DNA from: Stromatinia cepivora
Taxonomy: Eukaryota > Ascomycota > Leotiomycetes > Helotiales > Sclerotiniaceae
DNA length: 64,000 bases
Reading direction: 5' to 3'
Assembly: GCA_014898415.1 (NCBI GenBank)
Contig: RCTD01000007.1
Location: 558,001 to 622,000 of the forward strand
The notes below the pieces were generated by a model. That model saw only the letters and a list, made by a program, of their open reading frames with translations, made no database searches and was not told the DNA's origin. A program made the translations under genes and the position numbers. Position 1 is the first letter of the stretch, and each line of letters begins with the position of its first letter. Of the stretch, positions 37,721 through 49,473 are shown piece after piece.

Positions 37721-39111
37721 TCATGCATCATGCAGAGCTTTAAAGCCAGATGATATCAAACTTCTCGGACCTGATGCATCTGCTGTCCCTGTCCAGTAAA
37801 ACAGACCCTAAATTTAATCAGCAAACACTCATGACTAACAGAAAGGAGCCAACCCACTCCAAGACGCCTCTGTCTGCAATATTCAGCCTTCATCTTGACT
37901 GTTTGTGGGTTGTCGTAAGAGACCCATCCTCCATCGCCTCCGTAGCAGGAAGCTGTAACAGTGGCAGTATCAACCACCTCTCGAGTTCCAGGCCTTGGCA
38001 ATAACTTGTACTCAAATGTTCCCTCTTCTCCGCCGCAACCATGATATGGGTGTCCTGGTCCTCTAGAGTTCAAGAAGGATCTTCCGTACACTGGAACTCC
38101 AAGTAGTATCTTTGAAGCCGGGAACCCAGTCGATATAACATAATCGACAGCAGCACTTCCGTTTGCTGCATCCGGCATGTTTCCGGGGTAAAGCTGAGCG
38201 TGGTGTCCTGACCTGTGTGACCATGAACCAGAAAAGTCGTAAGCCATAAGATTGATTAGATCTCTAAAGCAAAAAAATCGTCAGTACTACTAGGTTATAA
38301 GAGACTGATACGATTAGGGAATGGATGACCAAGAGATCAAAGTTTGGGGCTACGTAGTCAACAATTGTCCTTACAGATAATCTTGAGCTTTATAAAGATC
38401 GATGTTTTGCAAAGCCCATCGGCCGGCAGGCAAAGCAGCTGTCAGCAAATATCGTTCATCAGGCAAATGAAGCCGAATAGCAGCAAGAAGGGCAAGAAAA
38501 TTTCGACCTTGTTCGGGATCTGAAGGATGTTCCCAATCGACTAGACTCGTCAGTATGAGTATTATCTGCCACAGGAGCAAAAAACTTACTATCAATACCG
38601 TTGAAACCTGTTGCGTCAACCAGACCTCGGACCGACTTTCCGAAGTGATCTCTTGTGGCAGCTGAAGCAGCGACCTGTGCAAAGTTTTGGCTAGCTGCGC
38701 CACCACCTATAGAGATAATGAGCTGGAGATGCTCATGCTGTTGTTTTAAACGCATAAATGACCCTAGGCAGCCGGTGGCACCATCAACGGGCATTTGCAT
38801 ATCTGCCCATTCATCACTCAGCTGCTGTAGTTAGCAACAATTTGGAGCCTTGCTCAGAGGGGAGGGAAGCTCACAAAAACTCCACCATCCGGGCCGACAT
38901 GAGCAAAAGCATAAAAGACATGGCTGATACAACTGAAGTTCAACGACGCAGGTGTCTCGCCACGATAGACCCGATAGTTGGGATAATACACGGCGTTTTT
39001 GTACATGATATTAGAAATACTCGCTGCGATTGATGGCTGAGAGGGTCTGCGATTGTCTACTCGCGGTCTCGAGCTCCATGGTATAGGAGGAGCTCCGTAT
39101 GGATGTGACAT
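37721..39111 (-). CDS. chitinase, glycoside hydrolase family 18 (no signal peptide)
   Basis: Five exons are modelled: 39111-38875, 38824-38590, 38540-38375, 38263-37858 and 37807-37721, giving 376 residues. The barrel begins at AVYYPNYRVYRGE. SxGG appears as SIGGGA, and the active-site strand reads FNGIDIDWE with catalytic Glu161, split by an intron. MAYDFSGSW and the late Trp in GLFYWTG complete the GH18 barrel. The usual first Asp of DxxDxDxE is Asn154. The product starts with MSHPYGAPP and has no secretion signal. That fits the intracellular class of fungal chitinases linked to autolysis and wall turnover, although that role is inferred. An in-frame extension upstream starts with TTG only. 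The acceptor of intron 1 may be three bases further on (38822). Confidence 0.88.
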
Positions 39112-41899
39112 CTTAGAAGACGAGGAAGAATGAATATTAGTAAATGAAGACCTGCCAGGAGCCCTTTTCCTTATTTCAAGTCCACGGTAAAGAAGAGAGA
39201 AACGGAAAAAAAAAAGTCGATGAATGACTGATTCGGAGTAGGAGGAGAAAGTTGAGAACTTGGAAGCACCTCTTTTGGCCAAGAAAAGCGTTAATATATG
39301 AACTTTGATACAAAGAAATCACCCGCAAGGCTGAGTACAACTCTTGAAGAATGGATATTCAAAAGGCCGGTACTCTGGTGGTACATATGCATGGGAAATG
39401 ACGAAGGGAGAGATCAATTACACATATTCACTAATAAATCCACCAGCAGACTAGCATATAACTGAATTGCGGGAGCTTATGGCAGTGGATCGATGAAGAA
39501 ATAGGTGTGTGGGGATGATAAGTTTGTAAGGAAGTTCCCAGTTACATCTGGATCCCAAAATCACCGGCGAGACGACTAAAGGAATATCCGAGCCATAGAC
39601 AACGATTAGCCAAGTTAGAGTGAGTTAAGTGAGTTGAATGCCGTGAGGGTAGTAGGTAGCAGGTAGGTAGTCCCTTTTCCTTTGATACAAAAGAAGACAG
39701 CTATGAGTATCGTATGTATATACACTCATATAGGTATCTATAGGCTGGTGTGCCGAAGGTAGATCTGCACCACCTAGCACACCAGACCGATAACCCAATA
39801 TGTGGATGTATATGTGGCGTTTTGTAAAACAAATCGAATGAAAATCAGAGGATTTACCTCGAATCAGAGAAATACGGTATCAATGTAGGAGCATCGGAAG
39901 AGCAATGGAACATTATTCGGCGAGCTGAGTATAACTTTTCATGAAAGAGGAGAAAGTTTGGTGTGAAGAAAGCGTCCGCTAGCCAATATACTTCCGAGTA
40001 TCGTTATCAATGCGAAATTGATATTCCGTTTGTCACGCCATTGACCGGACAGAAAATACTGTATTCGGAATTTTTCCCCTTTCCTTCAATGAAGCTTTCG
40101 CTATTGCATTAGCATTGGTATTAGTATTTCATCCATTATTCTCACCTCACATCCACTACGTTACAGCAATCTAATGCAGTGCTCATCGGCTAAAACCCTA
40201 GAAACTAGAGGGCCAAATGAAGAAGTCAAGAATCAAGTGATACTCCCTCCGAATGTTATATGGATAGCGGTACAGTATATGATGTTACCAAGATCAACGT
40301 GCAAAGTTCATGTTCTGACTCGTTCATCATCCTGCATGCACCATGATATCGATGCCACCCAACTTACCTGTTACTGCCACCAGCCTACCTACTGCTACTT
40401 ACATCGTGCACAACTCTGCAGGGCTAAAACGCACCTTCAGGCATCGGTAACCAATCTTTGTATTCACCGTCATCAATTGTTATTAACCTTATCCCTGCTT
40501 TCATCAGCATCGTGAGAAATATCTAAAGCTTCATGATCTTTTTGTGGATCTTTTTGTTTGCTAAGGACAACTGGCAAGTGGCAGAAAATAGAAAATATGG
40601 TAAGTGTAAGTAACACGGGTATTCTGTTATTGTTCATTCATGTCTGTGTTCATTTTGGGAAATACTTGAACTGCTTCACAGGTCTAATATAAAAAAGTGA
40701 TAGAAATGTAGCTTGGTGCGAAAAATGTTATACTGACAAGCATAGAATGGTGGATCGGATCGGTAAGAAGATGATCAACGGCCATAGCTTCTACCCATGA
40801 AGGATGCCGAAATATTGAAAGCCAAATCTATTTCACTGGCGTGCATGAGGAGCCGAGTGGCATGCATTTTGAGGTTAATCTAGTCGGGTTGTGCAAGTGG
40901 TAGCGATGTATATATTCATAATGTGGACTGTATTGAACTTTTGAAGAAGTCTCAGAATAAACAGGTACCGGTAGGAATAGCACAATATATCAATACTCCG
41001 AGAAAATGTTTCATGATCTTCATCTTGTACTCTCTCCATCTTGTATTCTCATCATTCTGTACTCTGTAATTCTTACTCTACACTGAAGGATATCGGATCA
41101 AATAGTCCTATAGTGCTCTAGTCCTATAGTCCTCTAGTCCTCTAGTCCTACAGTCCTACAGTCCTACAGTCCTACAGTCCTACAGTCCTACAGTCCTATT
41201 TGTTGATCCACTTCACTTCGAGAAACTGTGAATTATCTCCGTATTGAAGATAAATGGTGGGGTGAGTACAACTCCGTATGTACTCCGTATGTATGTACTC
41301 CGTACTGTGCAATGATGCGTCACAAAGACAAGGATTTTTAGGTGAAAAAATATCCACCAAAATTTCAATCAAATCGATGTACTGTCGGTGCAGTAAAACA
41401 GCTGTATTAGGATTTCATGATTCGGTAATGGGGTAAATGTACCTACAATTACCCTGTCTCTTCGACCGACAACAAGCAGGGCAGAATGCCAAATGTGGCT
41501 GCAAATCCACCTCGCAAAAATTCAAGTTCTGCAGTTTGATGCAGGGGTATCTGTAGTTACTACCTGGGTATGTACCTAGTAATAATTACAAGGTAGCATG
41601 ATTGGCTCGCACTAACTCTATTAGTGATAATGACCTTTTCTATCTGATTACTAATACGCGAGGCTGTCAAGAATTCAATCCTTTGGGCGACATCCAAAAC
41701 ACTTTTAATCAATCACTCTCTGTACAACCACACCCAAATCTATCTTAGCCCGTCTAATAAAAAGGTTCGACCCTCATTCGCAAGGACCTACATGACCATA
41801 TGCTCTGCTTCCTCCGGCAGTTTGCTTTGTACAAATTGTTCAAGCAACATTGACACCGCCAATTCCTAATTTACTCATACAACACCGAACATAGCTGAA
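39112..41899. other. 2.8 kb intergenic region
   Basis: It contains the chitinase promoter on the left and the YTH1 promoter on the right. The open frame 40174-40515 is Cys/His-rich but has no family pattern and is probably chance. The octamer array at 41104-41199 and a repeated CTCCGTATGTA at 41271-41300 are the notable sequences. Confidence 0.55.
41104..41199. repeat. AGTCCTAC octamer array, 12 units
   Basis: Twelve in-phase octamers are present. The central six are the perfect AGTCCTAC; the outer units vary at the last two or middle bases (AGTCCTAT, AGTCCTCT, AGTGCTCT). The graded decay at the edges fits an older array that re-expanded in the middle. Confidence 0.9.
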
Positions 41900-42724
41900 A
41901 TGCTACCACAGAAGCCCAGTGCTTTCGCAGCACAGGCTTCAGCTTCGGCAGCCCAGCAGATTCTAGAACATAAAGCTCCAGAATACAAGTTTTCATTCAC
42001 CCCTTTTTTGTTTAATAACTTTCGCATGGGTATTTCTCCGGATCGGCCTACGTGTAAAGCATATCTTCAAGGACACTGCCCTCTCGGTACTAATTGCCCC
42101 GATAAGCATGCTACCAATCCCAATAATACATGGAACTTCAACAACATGGTATGCAAACATTGGCTGAGGGGTCTTTGTAAGAAGGGTGAAACCTGCGAGT
42201 TTCTTCATGAGTTCAACCTGAGGAAGATGCCAGAATGTAACTTTTTTGTGAAGAACGGGTATTGCTCTAATGGAGGTACGTTTACAAATCAGTCTGATGC
42301 TTCAAGAGCTCCACTAACCAGTCCAGATGAGTGTCTATATTTACATGTTGACCCTGCATCTAAGGTTGGAAACTGCCCCCATTACGATAAAGGGTTTTGC
42401 CCACTTGGTCCCAGGTGCTCTAAAAAGCATATCCGCAAGGCTATATGCGAATTCTACCTAGCAGGATTTTGTCCCGATGGACCAAAATGTAAAAAGGCAC
42501 ATCCCAGATGGCCTTCTGACTTACCCAAGCCAACTATCAAGGTCGAGAGAGACCCAGAAGAGGTTGCCGAAGAACAAGCGAGAATTAGAGAGAATGCTGA
42601 GAGAGAGGCGGATAGGGAAAGAGGATTCCCAGAAGGGCGACCAAGACAGAGATGGAGAGGCGGTTTTAGCTTCCGTGGAAGGGGCGGTGGAGGGGAAAGA
42701 GGCCAACGAGGACGCGGACATTAA
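41900..42724 (+). CDS. YTH1: mRNA 3'-end processing protein Yth1 (CPSF30)
   Basis: Exons 41900-42275 and 42327-42724 give 257 residues. Five CCCH zinc fingers lie at about 52-70, 85-103, 113-132, 142-160 and 166-184, the hallmark of the CPSF30/Yth1 subunit. The C-terminus is an Arg/Gly-rich tail. The protein binds the AAUAAA region and links the cleavage/polyadenylation factor to Fip1. The intron is only 51 nt, has GTACGT, CTAAC and CCAG signals, and contains no stop. Removing it restores C-x8-C-x5-C-x3-H spacing in finger 3. Reading through would insert 17 residues between the second and third Cys of that finger. Confidence 0.95.
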   Translation: MLPQKPSAFAAQASASAAQQILEHKAPEYKFSFTPFLFNNFRMGISPDRPTCKAYLQGHCPLGTNCPDKHATNPNNTWNFNNMVCKHWLRGLCKKGETCEFLHEFNLRKMPECNFFVKNGYCSNGGTFTNQSDASRAPLTSPDECLYLHVDPASKVGNCPHYDKGFCPLGPRCSKKHIRKAICEFYLAGFCPDGPKCKKAHPRWPSDLPKPTIKVERDPEEVAEEQARIRENAEREADRERGFPEGRPRQRWRGGFSFRGRGGGGERGQRGRGH

Positions 42725-42883
42725 GGTTGCGAAATCAATATTCAAATCTTATGCAGTTGATGAGGGGAACCCTGGTCATAAACTACACATGCGGGAATAC
42801 GGATTATCTTCCATCAGAACGCAATATTATCAAAATGCAAACTGTGGGTTCCACAAGTTCCTTCACTTCACGCCCCATTGAAG

Positions 42884-43387
42884 TCACGCCATCCTGGTTG
42901 TCACACCGATATTAACAGAACCCTTAAAGAAAACGGGTCTGTACGCAAGGCAAGCCCTGTCCCGCAAATTATGCAAGCAAGCCGTCTTCATCACAACAAG
43001 GCTGAGACAAGACCCAGAACTTGGACATATTCCAGCCACCTTTTGACAAGGGTGTCGATAGCTTTGACCAATAAGGGCGAGATGAGTCCAAGCAAATACG
43101 CGGAAAACTGTTGGTGGCATCATGTTGTTGATCAGTTCCCTTTCCATCATTTGCGATTCTACGTGGGGATAAATTCTTTTAGCCATTAAAGGTATCATGG
43201 GTCTGAAACACGGTAATGCCACCAGGCACAAGAACGGCGGTGGCCTAGAATATGGCGATATGGGTTCTGCAATTTCAGGCCTAACTCGCACCAGATTTGG
43301 GTATATCAATAGTGCAATGCAAACTATTTCCAAAGTAATCACGGCCAAACATGGATCTCGGTGACGGCCCTTTCTAAATCTCTGGTC
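42884..43387 (-). other. open frame of unclear status, possible membrane protein fragment
   Basis: The minus strand is open for 167 codons, bounded upstream by TAG at 43388-43390. It has no ATG near its start, only an internal TTG. The translation contains a hydrophobic segment (AVITLEIVCIALLIY) and a protein-like middle (RPPPFLCLVALPCFRPMIPLMAKRIYPHVES). I do not recognise a family. It could be an exon whose 5' part was missed, a relic, or chance. It is tail-to-tail with YTH1, 159 bases apart. Confidence 0.3.
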
Positions 43388-43607
43388 CTAGAAAGATGAG
43401 TTCAAATTGATATCATTGTTGTAATAACTACGCATAGCTTGACTATATCCATGAGCTGAGATACCTCCTATACCTTCCTGTGCCTGTCCTTATCCAAATT
43501 CCCCCGAAACGCCATATTTGATAACCCAACGTATTATACCAAAGCCAAAAGACAATCCACAAGTAGCATTTCCTATATATCATTCCAAGATCCAGATCCC
43601 CCATGTC

Positions 43608-45216
43608 CTAATTCCCGTCCAAATCATTAACCGAAATATATTCGCTTCCCGCTAATCCAGTTCCCCCACTCGTTTCACTACTCTCGGGCGTGAAAGCTTT
43701 ACCCTCGGAACTAGACGTACTTGAACTTGAACTTCCGGGGATACTCGCATGAGAATCATCTTCTGCGCTTTCCGCTTTGAACTTTCTAACCCCCATCATC
43801 CACGCTACCAATCCGCGGGGTACCCATGCCCCGATAAATCCATACACGCTACTTCCCATACCCACTCTAATGATCCCGCCTTTTTTTCTTTCCATAGCGT
43901 CGAAGACTGCGTTGTTTAGTTCTCGGAGACTGCCCCCTTTTCCGTGGCCTCCACCTAGTGATCCACATCCCATTGCTACTCCCACGTTTGAACAATTGAT
44001 GGCGGCATAATTTCGTGAATATACATGTCGAGATGTTGGGTCCCAATCTGAGTTGGCAGGAGGAGAGCGGCCCCGATACGATTGGAGTTGATTCTTAGGG
44101 CCAAAGAAGGAGAAATCGAAGGTTCCAAGTTGTAGGTTGATCACGGGGATGGAGAGCGGAGAAAGCTCAGATGTGAGGATTTGAGTGAAGGTCTTGAGGA
44201 AAGATGTGGTGGACGACTCGGGCGCGTGAAATGCGGGGGACAGGGAGGGTATGATGTTGGGGGTTAGGACGAGAATGGAAGGCTTTGGAACGTTGGCGCT
44301 GCTGTGGGAGCCATGAAATGGCAACTGCGTGAGAAGAGGAAGAAAGTTTTGAAGGGTAAGGATGGGATTCAATAGACGAGTATTGAGGAGGTCCGATAGT
44401 GTTGATGCGGATAGGGTGGCGATTGGTGAAGACGGATAAGTAAGTGAAGGGATGAGAATAAGAGATTTGAATATTAAATGATGGGTTTTGCCATCTTGAA
44501 AAGGGGAATGTGGTGCTCGTAGATGTGCTACGAATCTATCGATTGCGGCGGAAGCACTTGATGGCTACAATGATATTAGTTTACATGTCTCGGGTGACTA
44601 TTGTTCCGAACTCACATCAACAATATCAATCATTAGAGGCTTGATATCCTGCCTAGATTCATTCTGCACCAGGATTTCATCCTCTATCGTATTGCATACG
44701 ACATAAACAATGAAGCCCCTGCGCTCCAAGTCCAAGGAAATCGACCTAGTTATTGGTTCTGACGGAGATCCTGCAACCACCACCACTTCTTGTCTAGCGC
44801 CAGTCGCGGCCCGCTTGGCTCTGCGCTTCTTACGGTAGTTTGACCTCTTCCTGATGACATGGTACGTTACTCCGCCGAGCACTATCACAATAGCTCCAGT
44901 AAGAAGCTTGTTCTTTGATACCCATTGTTCAATCCGGGTATATACTGATTGAGATGCCGCGAGAGTCCGAGTTGGCGGCGGTGGTCTGGGACGCGCAGAC
45001 GGAGGGATCCATTCTGCAGAGGCAAGAGATACTCTTATTGATGCAGCTACTTTTTCAATATGTCTTTCAATATAATCTGCAACATCGTTGCTATACTTCT
45101 TGATATCATTCGGTACGGAGGACAGCTACCAACGTATGATTATCAGTAGATGCTATAAACCTTCGAGTAGACAGAATACGTACAATATCCAAGAATACTT
45201 GATCGTCCGCAGACAT
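43608..45216 (-). CDS. DUF1776 family protein (short-chain-dehydrogenase-like, membrane-anchored)
   Basis: Exons are 45216-45184, 45125-44616 and 44564-43608, giving 499 residues. The introns are 58 and 51 nt and in phase. The short first exon encodes MSADDQVFLDI. The N-terminal 80 residues are followed by one membrane segment (about 84-102, LLTGAIVIVLGGVTYHVI) and a basic patch. Then comes a Rossmann-like start (VVVVAGSPSEPITRSISLDLERRGF). The catalytic Tyr/Lys of active short-chain dehydrogenases is not obvious; YSRNYAAIN lacks the usual YxxxK. The tail after residue 440 is Ser-rich. The family is fungal and of unknown function. It is divergent from the Wss1-like gene with 452 bases between them. 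Confidence 0.82.
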
Positions 45217-45668
45217 TTTGAATAGCTTTCTGATAAAATGTTAGACTTACTTCAAAGGTCTTGTTGATGTTTGATATCTACCTGGTACGGAAACTTGCTT
45301 GAAGTGTGGGGAAGGAAGCTCGGTCGATTTTATCAATCTCCAGCCTCGTTTGCCTTATCTTATCGCTAAATAAAACCTAGACAGCGGCCGCTTATGTTAA
45401 GTGCTTGCATTGAAATTCAATGTGGACAACTATGTTGGCGCGTCAGCCTTGTATTTGCCTCCTTGATTACAATTCATGGTAATGGCAAAAGATTTTCTAT
45501 TGCATTGTAAGAAGGGTTGACCTTCTACTAATTTATAGACCCATTCGTTTGAGTTTGTACAACGATAAAACATTCCCTAGCAATCTCAGAGCTGTTCTCT
45601 GTAGATCAATACATATTCTGAACCCACGATCGGAATATTCGACTTCATCCTTTTTTGCTCTCTAATAC
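45217..45668. promoter_or_regulatory. shared divergent promoter, DUF1776 / WSS1
   Basis: This 452-base region lies between two start codons on opposite strands, so it should drive both genes. A GCGGCCGC palindrome occurs at 45385-45392. No specific factor site is assigned. Confidence 0.5.
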
Positions 45669-47029
45669 ATGAAAATGTCTGCTAATGCCGAACACGATGC
45701 ACTTATATCATCATACTCACACTTAAAGGGGAAAAAACGAGAAGCTGAAGCTCTTCATTCTCTTAAGAAAATTGCGTCTTTGGTCAAACCTATCATGAGA
45801 GCACGTCATTGGCGTGTAGGTACTTTGACTGAATTCTTCCCAGATCAACAAAATCTACTAGGTATTCCAACTTTTTCTTGAAATCCAAAGCGGTGGGGAT
45901 CTAACTTGGAGGACTAGGTCTTAACGTAAACAATGGACAAAAGATATGTCTACGATTGAGATATCCGGGAGATCAGAATCAATTTCTGCCGATGGAAGAG
46001 GTGGTCGATACAATGCTTCACGAATTATGCCACAACGAAATCGGACCTCACAATCAGGAATTTCATGCTCTATGGGATCAACTCCGGAAGGAACACGAAG
46101 GTCTCACAAATAAGGGATATACTGGAGAGGGTTTCTTGTCAGAAGGGAGAAGCTTAGGTGGACGAAGAGTACCGCGACATGAAGCCAGACGTCTTGCTCG
46201 CATAGCCGCAGAAAAAAGACAAAAATCTTTGGTAGGGTCCGATCAGAAACTAGGGGGTCGACCAGTACCATACGGCACCGATATTCGAAAAGTTATCGTT
46301 GATGCGATCGAACGCCGAAACAAAGTCCTCAAAGGTTGTGGAGAGAGCAGGATGAATCCAATCGAGATTAAAGATTTGGCCGATGAAGCTACAAATAATG
46401 GATTCAAAACTCTAGCAGAGGAAGATGCGGCTAATGAGGCAGCCATTGCTCAAGCCATGTGGGAGCTTGTTCAAGAAGACCAGAAAAAGGAGTATGGGGA
46501 TCTTTATGTTCCTCCTTCCGCCCAGAATCCAGCAGGAAATGGCGGTGATAATGTCGGGGGACGCGCATCGGATGGAAAGCCTAAATCTTTGTCTGAGCAA
46601 CTTTCACCTAAACAGCCCTCAACTTCGAGTTTGACCTCGGTTGGATTTGGAATACCTAGACAACCTTTGGGCCATGTCAGTCGCCTGGTCCTCGAAAGTT
46701 CGAACAACCAGTCAAACCCGTCCGCGGAGCCAAAGGGCCCTCAAAATGAGCCTGCACAAGGGCCAGTATACTCGGCACCTATTTTGACAGGATGGACGTG
46801 CCCTATATGTACACTTCACAATCCAATCGACTTTTTGTGCTGTGATGCCTGCGCTAGCGAGAGGCCAGAAGGTATCACGAAGCAGGTTACTCGGAATGTC
46901 GAGAGGAAAGCCGCTGCAAAGCCTGCCCCACCTCAATCACAAATGTGGACTTGTCGATCGTGCAGCACTAAAATGGAAAATCAATGGTGGACTTGCTCTA
47001 CCTGCGGGAAAATGAAGGAAAGTTCTTGA
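45669..47029 (+). CDS. WSS1: Wss1-like WLM metalloprotease (DNA-protein crosslink repair)
   Basis: Exons 45669-45861 and 45918-47029 give 434 residues from the first ATG; a second in-frame ATG two codons later gives MSANAE. The WLM domain covers roughly residues 15-160. It has the zinc-protease core HELCHNEIGPH (His99, Glu100, His103, His109). Two RanBP2-type zinc ribbons lie at the C-terminus: one WTCPIC...CCDAC and one WTCRSC...CSTC. Wss1/Spartan-type proteases degrade proteins crosslinked to DNA and act on SUMO-conjugated targets. The region between protease and ribbons is charged and probably disordered. No lesion is seen. Confidence 0.92.
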
Positions 47030-48481
47030 GATGACGAAACTTTCCAATGATCACCTTTCCCAGCAATATGGTTATGAAGATATGAATGGAGTACATGAGT
47101 TTTTGAGCGGATATCGGAAATCTGGGTAGGATACACATCGGTGGAGTTCTTTCATGACGGTGTCATGCTTACGTATTGGATGATTTCATGATAATCGAGG
47201 TTTCGCACCAAATATTTGATGTGTTCTCCAAGCGGATACTTGATTACGAATCTTGTGATTTGGCTTGTCGTCCTAAATCCGAACATCCAATTTTATATTC
47301 GGCTTTAATATTTTCCCCTTTCCTGACGCGGCCCACGCATCAAACCACCGCCGTTTTCGCGGATGATGTCGGCAACAATGATCAACCCTACCATAATCAT
47401 TATGCTTACACATCCTAATCCCTCCAAATTTAATTCATAGAATAAAAACTTTAATTCGTTACGACTGCCGCCGCCAAGCTTCGAGCTCTCCTAACCAAAG
47501 AGGAAGAAATTATCGTTTGTCCGGGTGTATAGATGGCTCCACAGCATGTCTTGCAGTCAATTCTGGACTCAAAACTTTATACATGGTATTTTTTAACCAA
47601 TTTAACGACGCCTTAGGAAAGGCATACGGTATAAAGAGTTTTTGGAAGAGGGGAATACGGGGGGAAGTGGAGTGAGATCTTTCCAATAGTTTTGGCTTGA
47701 AAGAAGCTACGGAGTTTAATGTTGAAGCTGGAGGAAAAGGAATTTGGACGTCGGGAATGAAGCTGGATTAATTATCATAGAAGAGTTACACATGTACGAT
47801 GCTACACCATTAGCGGAGTTCCGCAGCGATTTATCGCCTGGTTGTGTATTTTAGAAAGACTATGTTTTTTACATGTGTGTTCGCCGTTCATCATATTTTT
47901 GTATTCCATGCACTCCATACGTCAATTTATAAAAAATGGTAGTAAGATCTGCTGGTCGAGCGCATGGCAGACGCAATGGCCTGGAATTTTCCCGATAGAC
48001 TTCCAGTTGATAGAAGGTCATAGGAGGCTAGTGGATATAACGCGGCCTAGATACCCCACAATACAGAGTAGGGGAGATCCCCATGTGTTCATCGATGTAA
48101 AATGTTCAATTATTTGATGTTTGCTCTCCGTGGCATTAATTTGAGATCTTCTATTGTTCCATACTTTCCCCGCGCCCCAAAATGCTATTTATCTCTCAAG
48201 GCTTCCTCGGACTAATGATGCTATACATCGAATACCAAGCCAATCGTTCGGTATTTATGTCCATTACCCCGCTACACTAGATATTTCCCCAACCAAGCTA
48301 ATCTCCTAGTAAGTAACTAATAAGAAAGTATACTTCCAGCTACTCAAATCCCCATCATATCATCTTAGAAATAGGATTAGTATAGACGCTTCCAATAATA
48401 CTTAAAGTCGCGTACCTCCCTAGTTTGCGAGAAAAAACACACCCGCATACATAACACTTATCGTCAAGTCAAGAGAAAGAA
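47030..48481. other. 1.45 kb intergenic region
   Basis: It holds the WSS1 3' flank and the probable promoter of the BTB-like gene. Open frames at 47176-47418 and 47842-48117 show no family motif and no splice support. Confidence 0.55.
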
Positions 48482-49473
48482 ATGTCTGCAAATCAAGAGA
48501 AAAAAGTGTCTTTCACAGTAAGCTTGCGCGCAGCCATTAGAATTCCGAAGAGTCCACATCATCCACCACCTCCCTATACCGAAAAAAGCGCACCCTCTCA
48601 AGCTTCACCTTCTTCTCAGAGCTCATTAACAGCTCCTAAACCAACCGTCATTCCAGCCTCTTTCGCTCGAGATTCTGTTCTTGAAACAACTTCCAATTCC
48701 GCAGTCCAGTAAACTCCCCATCAAAGTCCACTTGTTTTGTGTTTCTTTTTGAATCAGTATACTAATATTCTCATAGCCCCACCTCTATCGATGAATTCAT
48801 AGTCAAGCTTTACAATAGCACTCGCATCTTTACATTCAGCCGAAGCAAATTGCTAAGATACAACTGTCGCAAATTCTACGATTTTAGCATCCCCTCCTTA
48901 AGTCAAGTTGCGATGTCTCCTTGTCAAGCTCCTCTTGGCCAGGACACAACCATGAAAGGATATCAAATATTCCTCGATACAGAAGCCGAGCGTGCCCTTA
49001 CGTTATTCGAGGGATATGTAGCAACCGGACGACTCACGCCTATCGTCATACATAAGTCGGCCAACGTACAGCAATACGAGTTGTTGATCGTCATGAGCGA
49101 TTTGTTTGGGTCCGAAACACTACAAAACATGGCAATGGATCAGGTGATATTTTGGTACACGGATCTACGTTGGAGCCCGATAATGGGTCACCGGTCAATC
49201 TATCAACTGTGCGACCTGGCTACTAGGGAAACAAGGGGAGTTATGCAGGAGTTATTCTTCAGCTATTTTCTCGACCATCCCAGGCAGCTGCAGGAAGCTC
49301 TTTCAAGTGCACAGGGATGGGGTTGTCTACCGGCAACTTGGCAGTATAAGTTGGTACAAATTTTGCTGAAGCAGACAAATGGCCAATGGACGAGGGTGAT
49401 GCCTAGCAGGAGAGTTCTGTGCAATTTTCATGTTCATACAAATGGCTCTCCGTGCGCTAGACCTAGTTCGTAG
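48482..49473 (+). CDS. orphan protein with BTB/POZ-like fold (tentative)
   Basis: Exons 48482-48708 and 48777-49473 give 307 residues; the intron (68 nt) ends TACTAATATTCTCATAG. The N-terminal 75 residues are Pro/Ser-rich and probably disordered. Residues from about 78 carry SIDEFIVKLYNST and later an EIYLKW-like region (YQIFLDTEAERALTLFEGYVATGRL). Then comes YELLIVMSDLFGSETLQNMAMDQVI, the order seen in fungal BTB proteins, where a domain is followed by helices describing a tier of levels. Similarity to BTB is weak and by pattern only. No partner domain is visible, so a Cullin-3 adaptor role cannot be assigned. It may be lineage-specific. Confidence 0.65.

Noticed and set aside
39112..39282. 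57-residue N-terminal extension of the chitinase
   Set aside because: It begins with TTG, not ATG, and has no signal peptide; the ATG at 39111 has good context.
40174..40515. 113-codon Cys/His-rich plus-strand frame
   Set aside because: No signal peptide, no regular Cys spacing, no splice support; probably chance.
41764..41800. GGTTCGACCC resembling a tRNA B box
   Set aside because: No A box at the right distance and no cloverleaf could be drawn.
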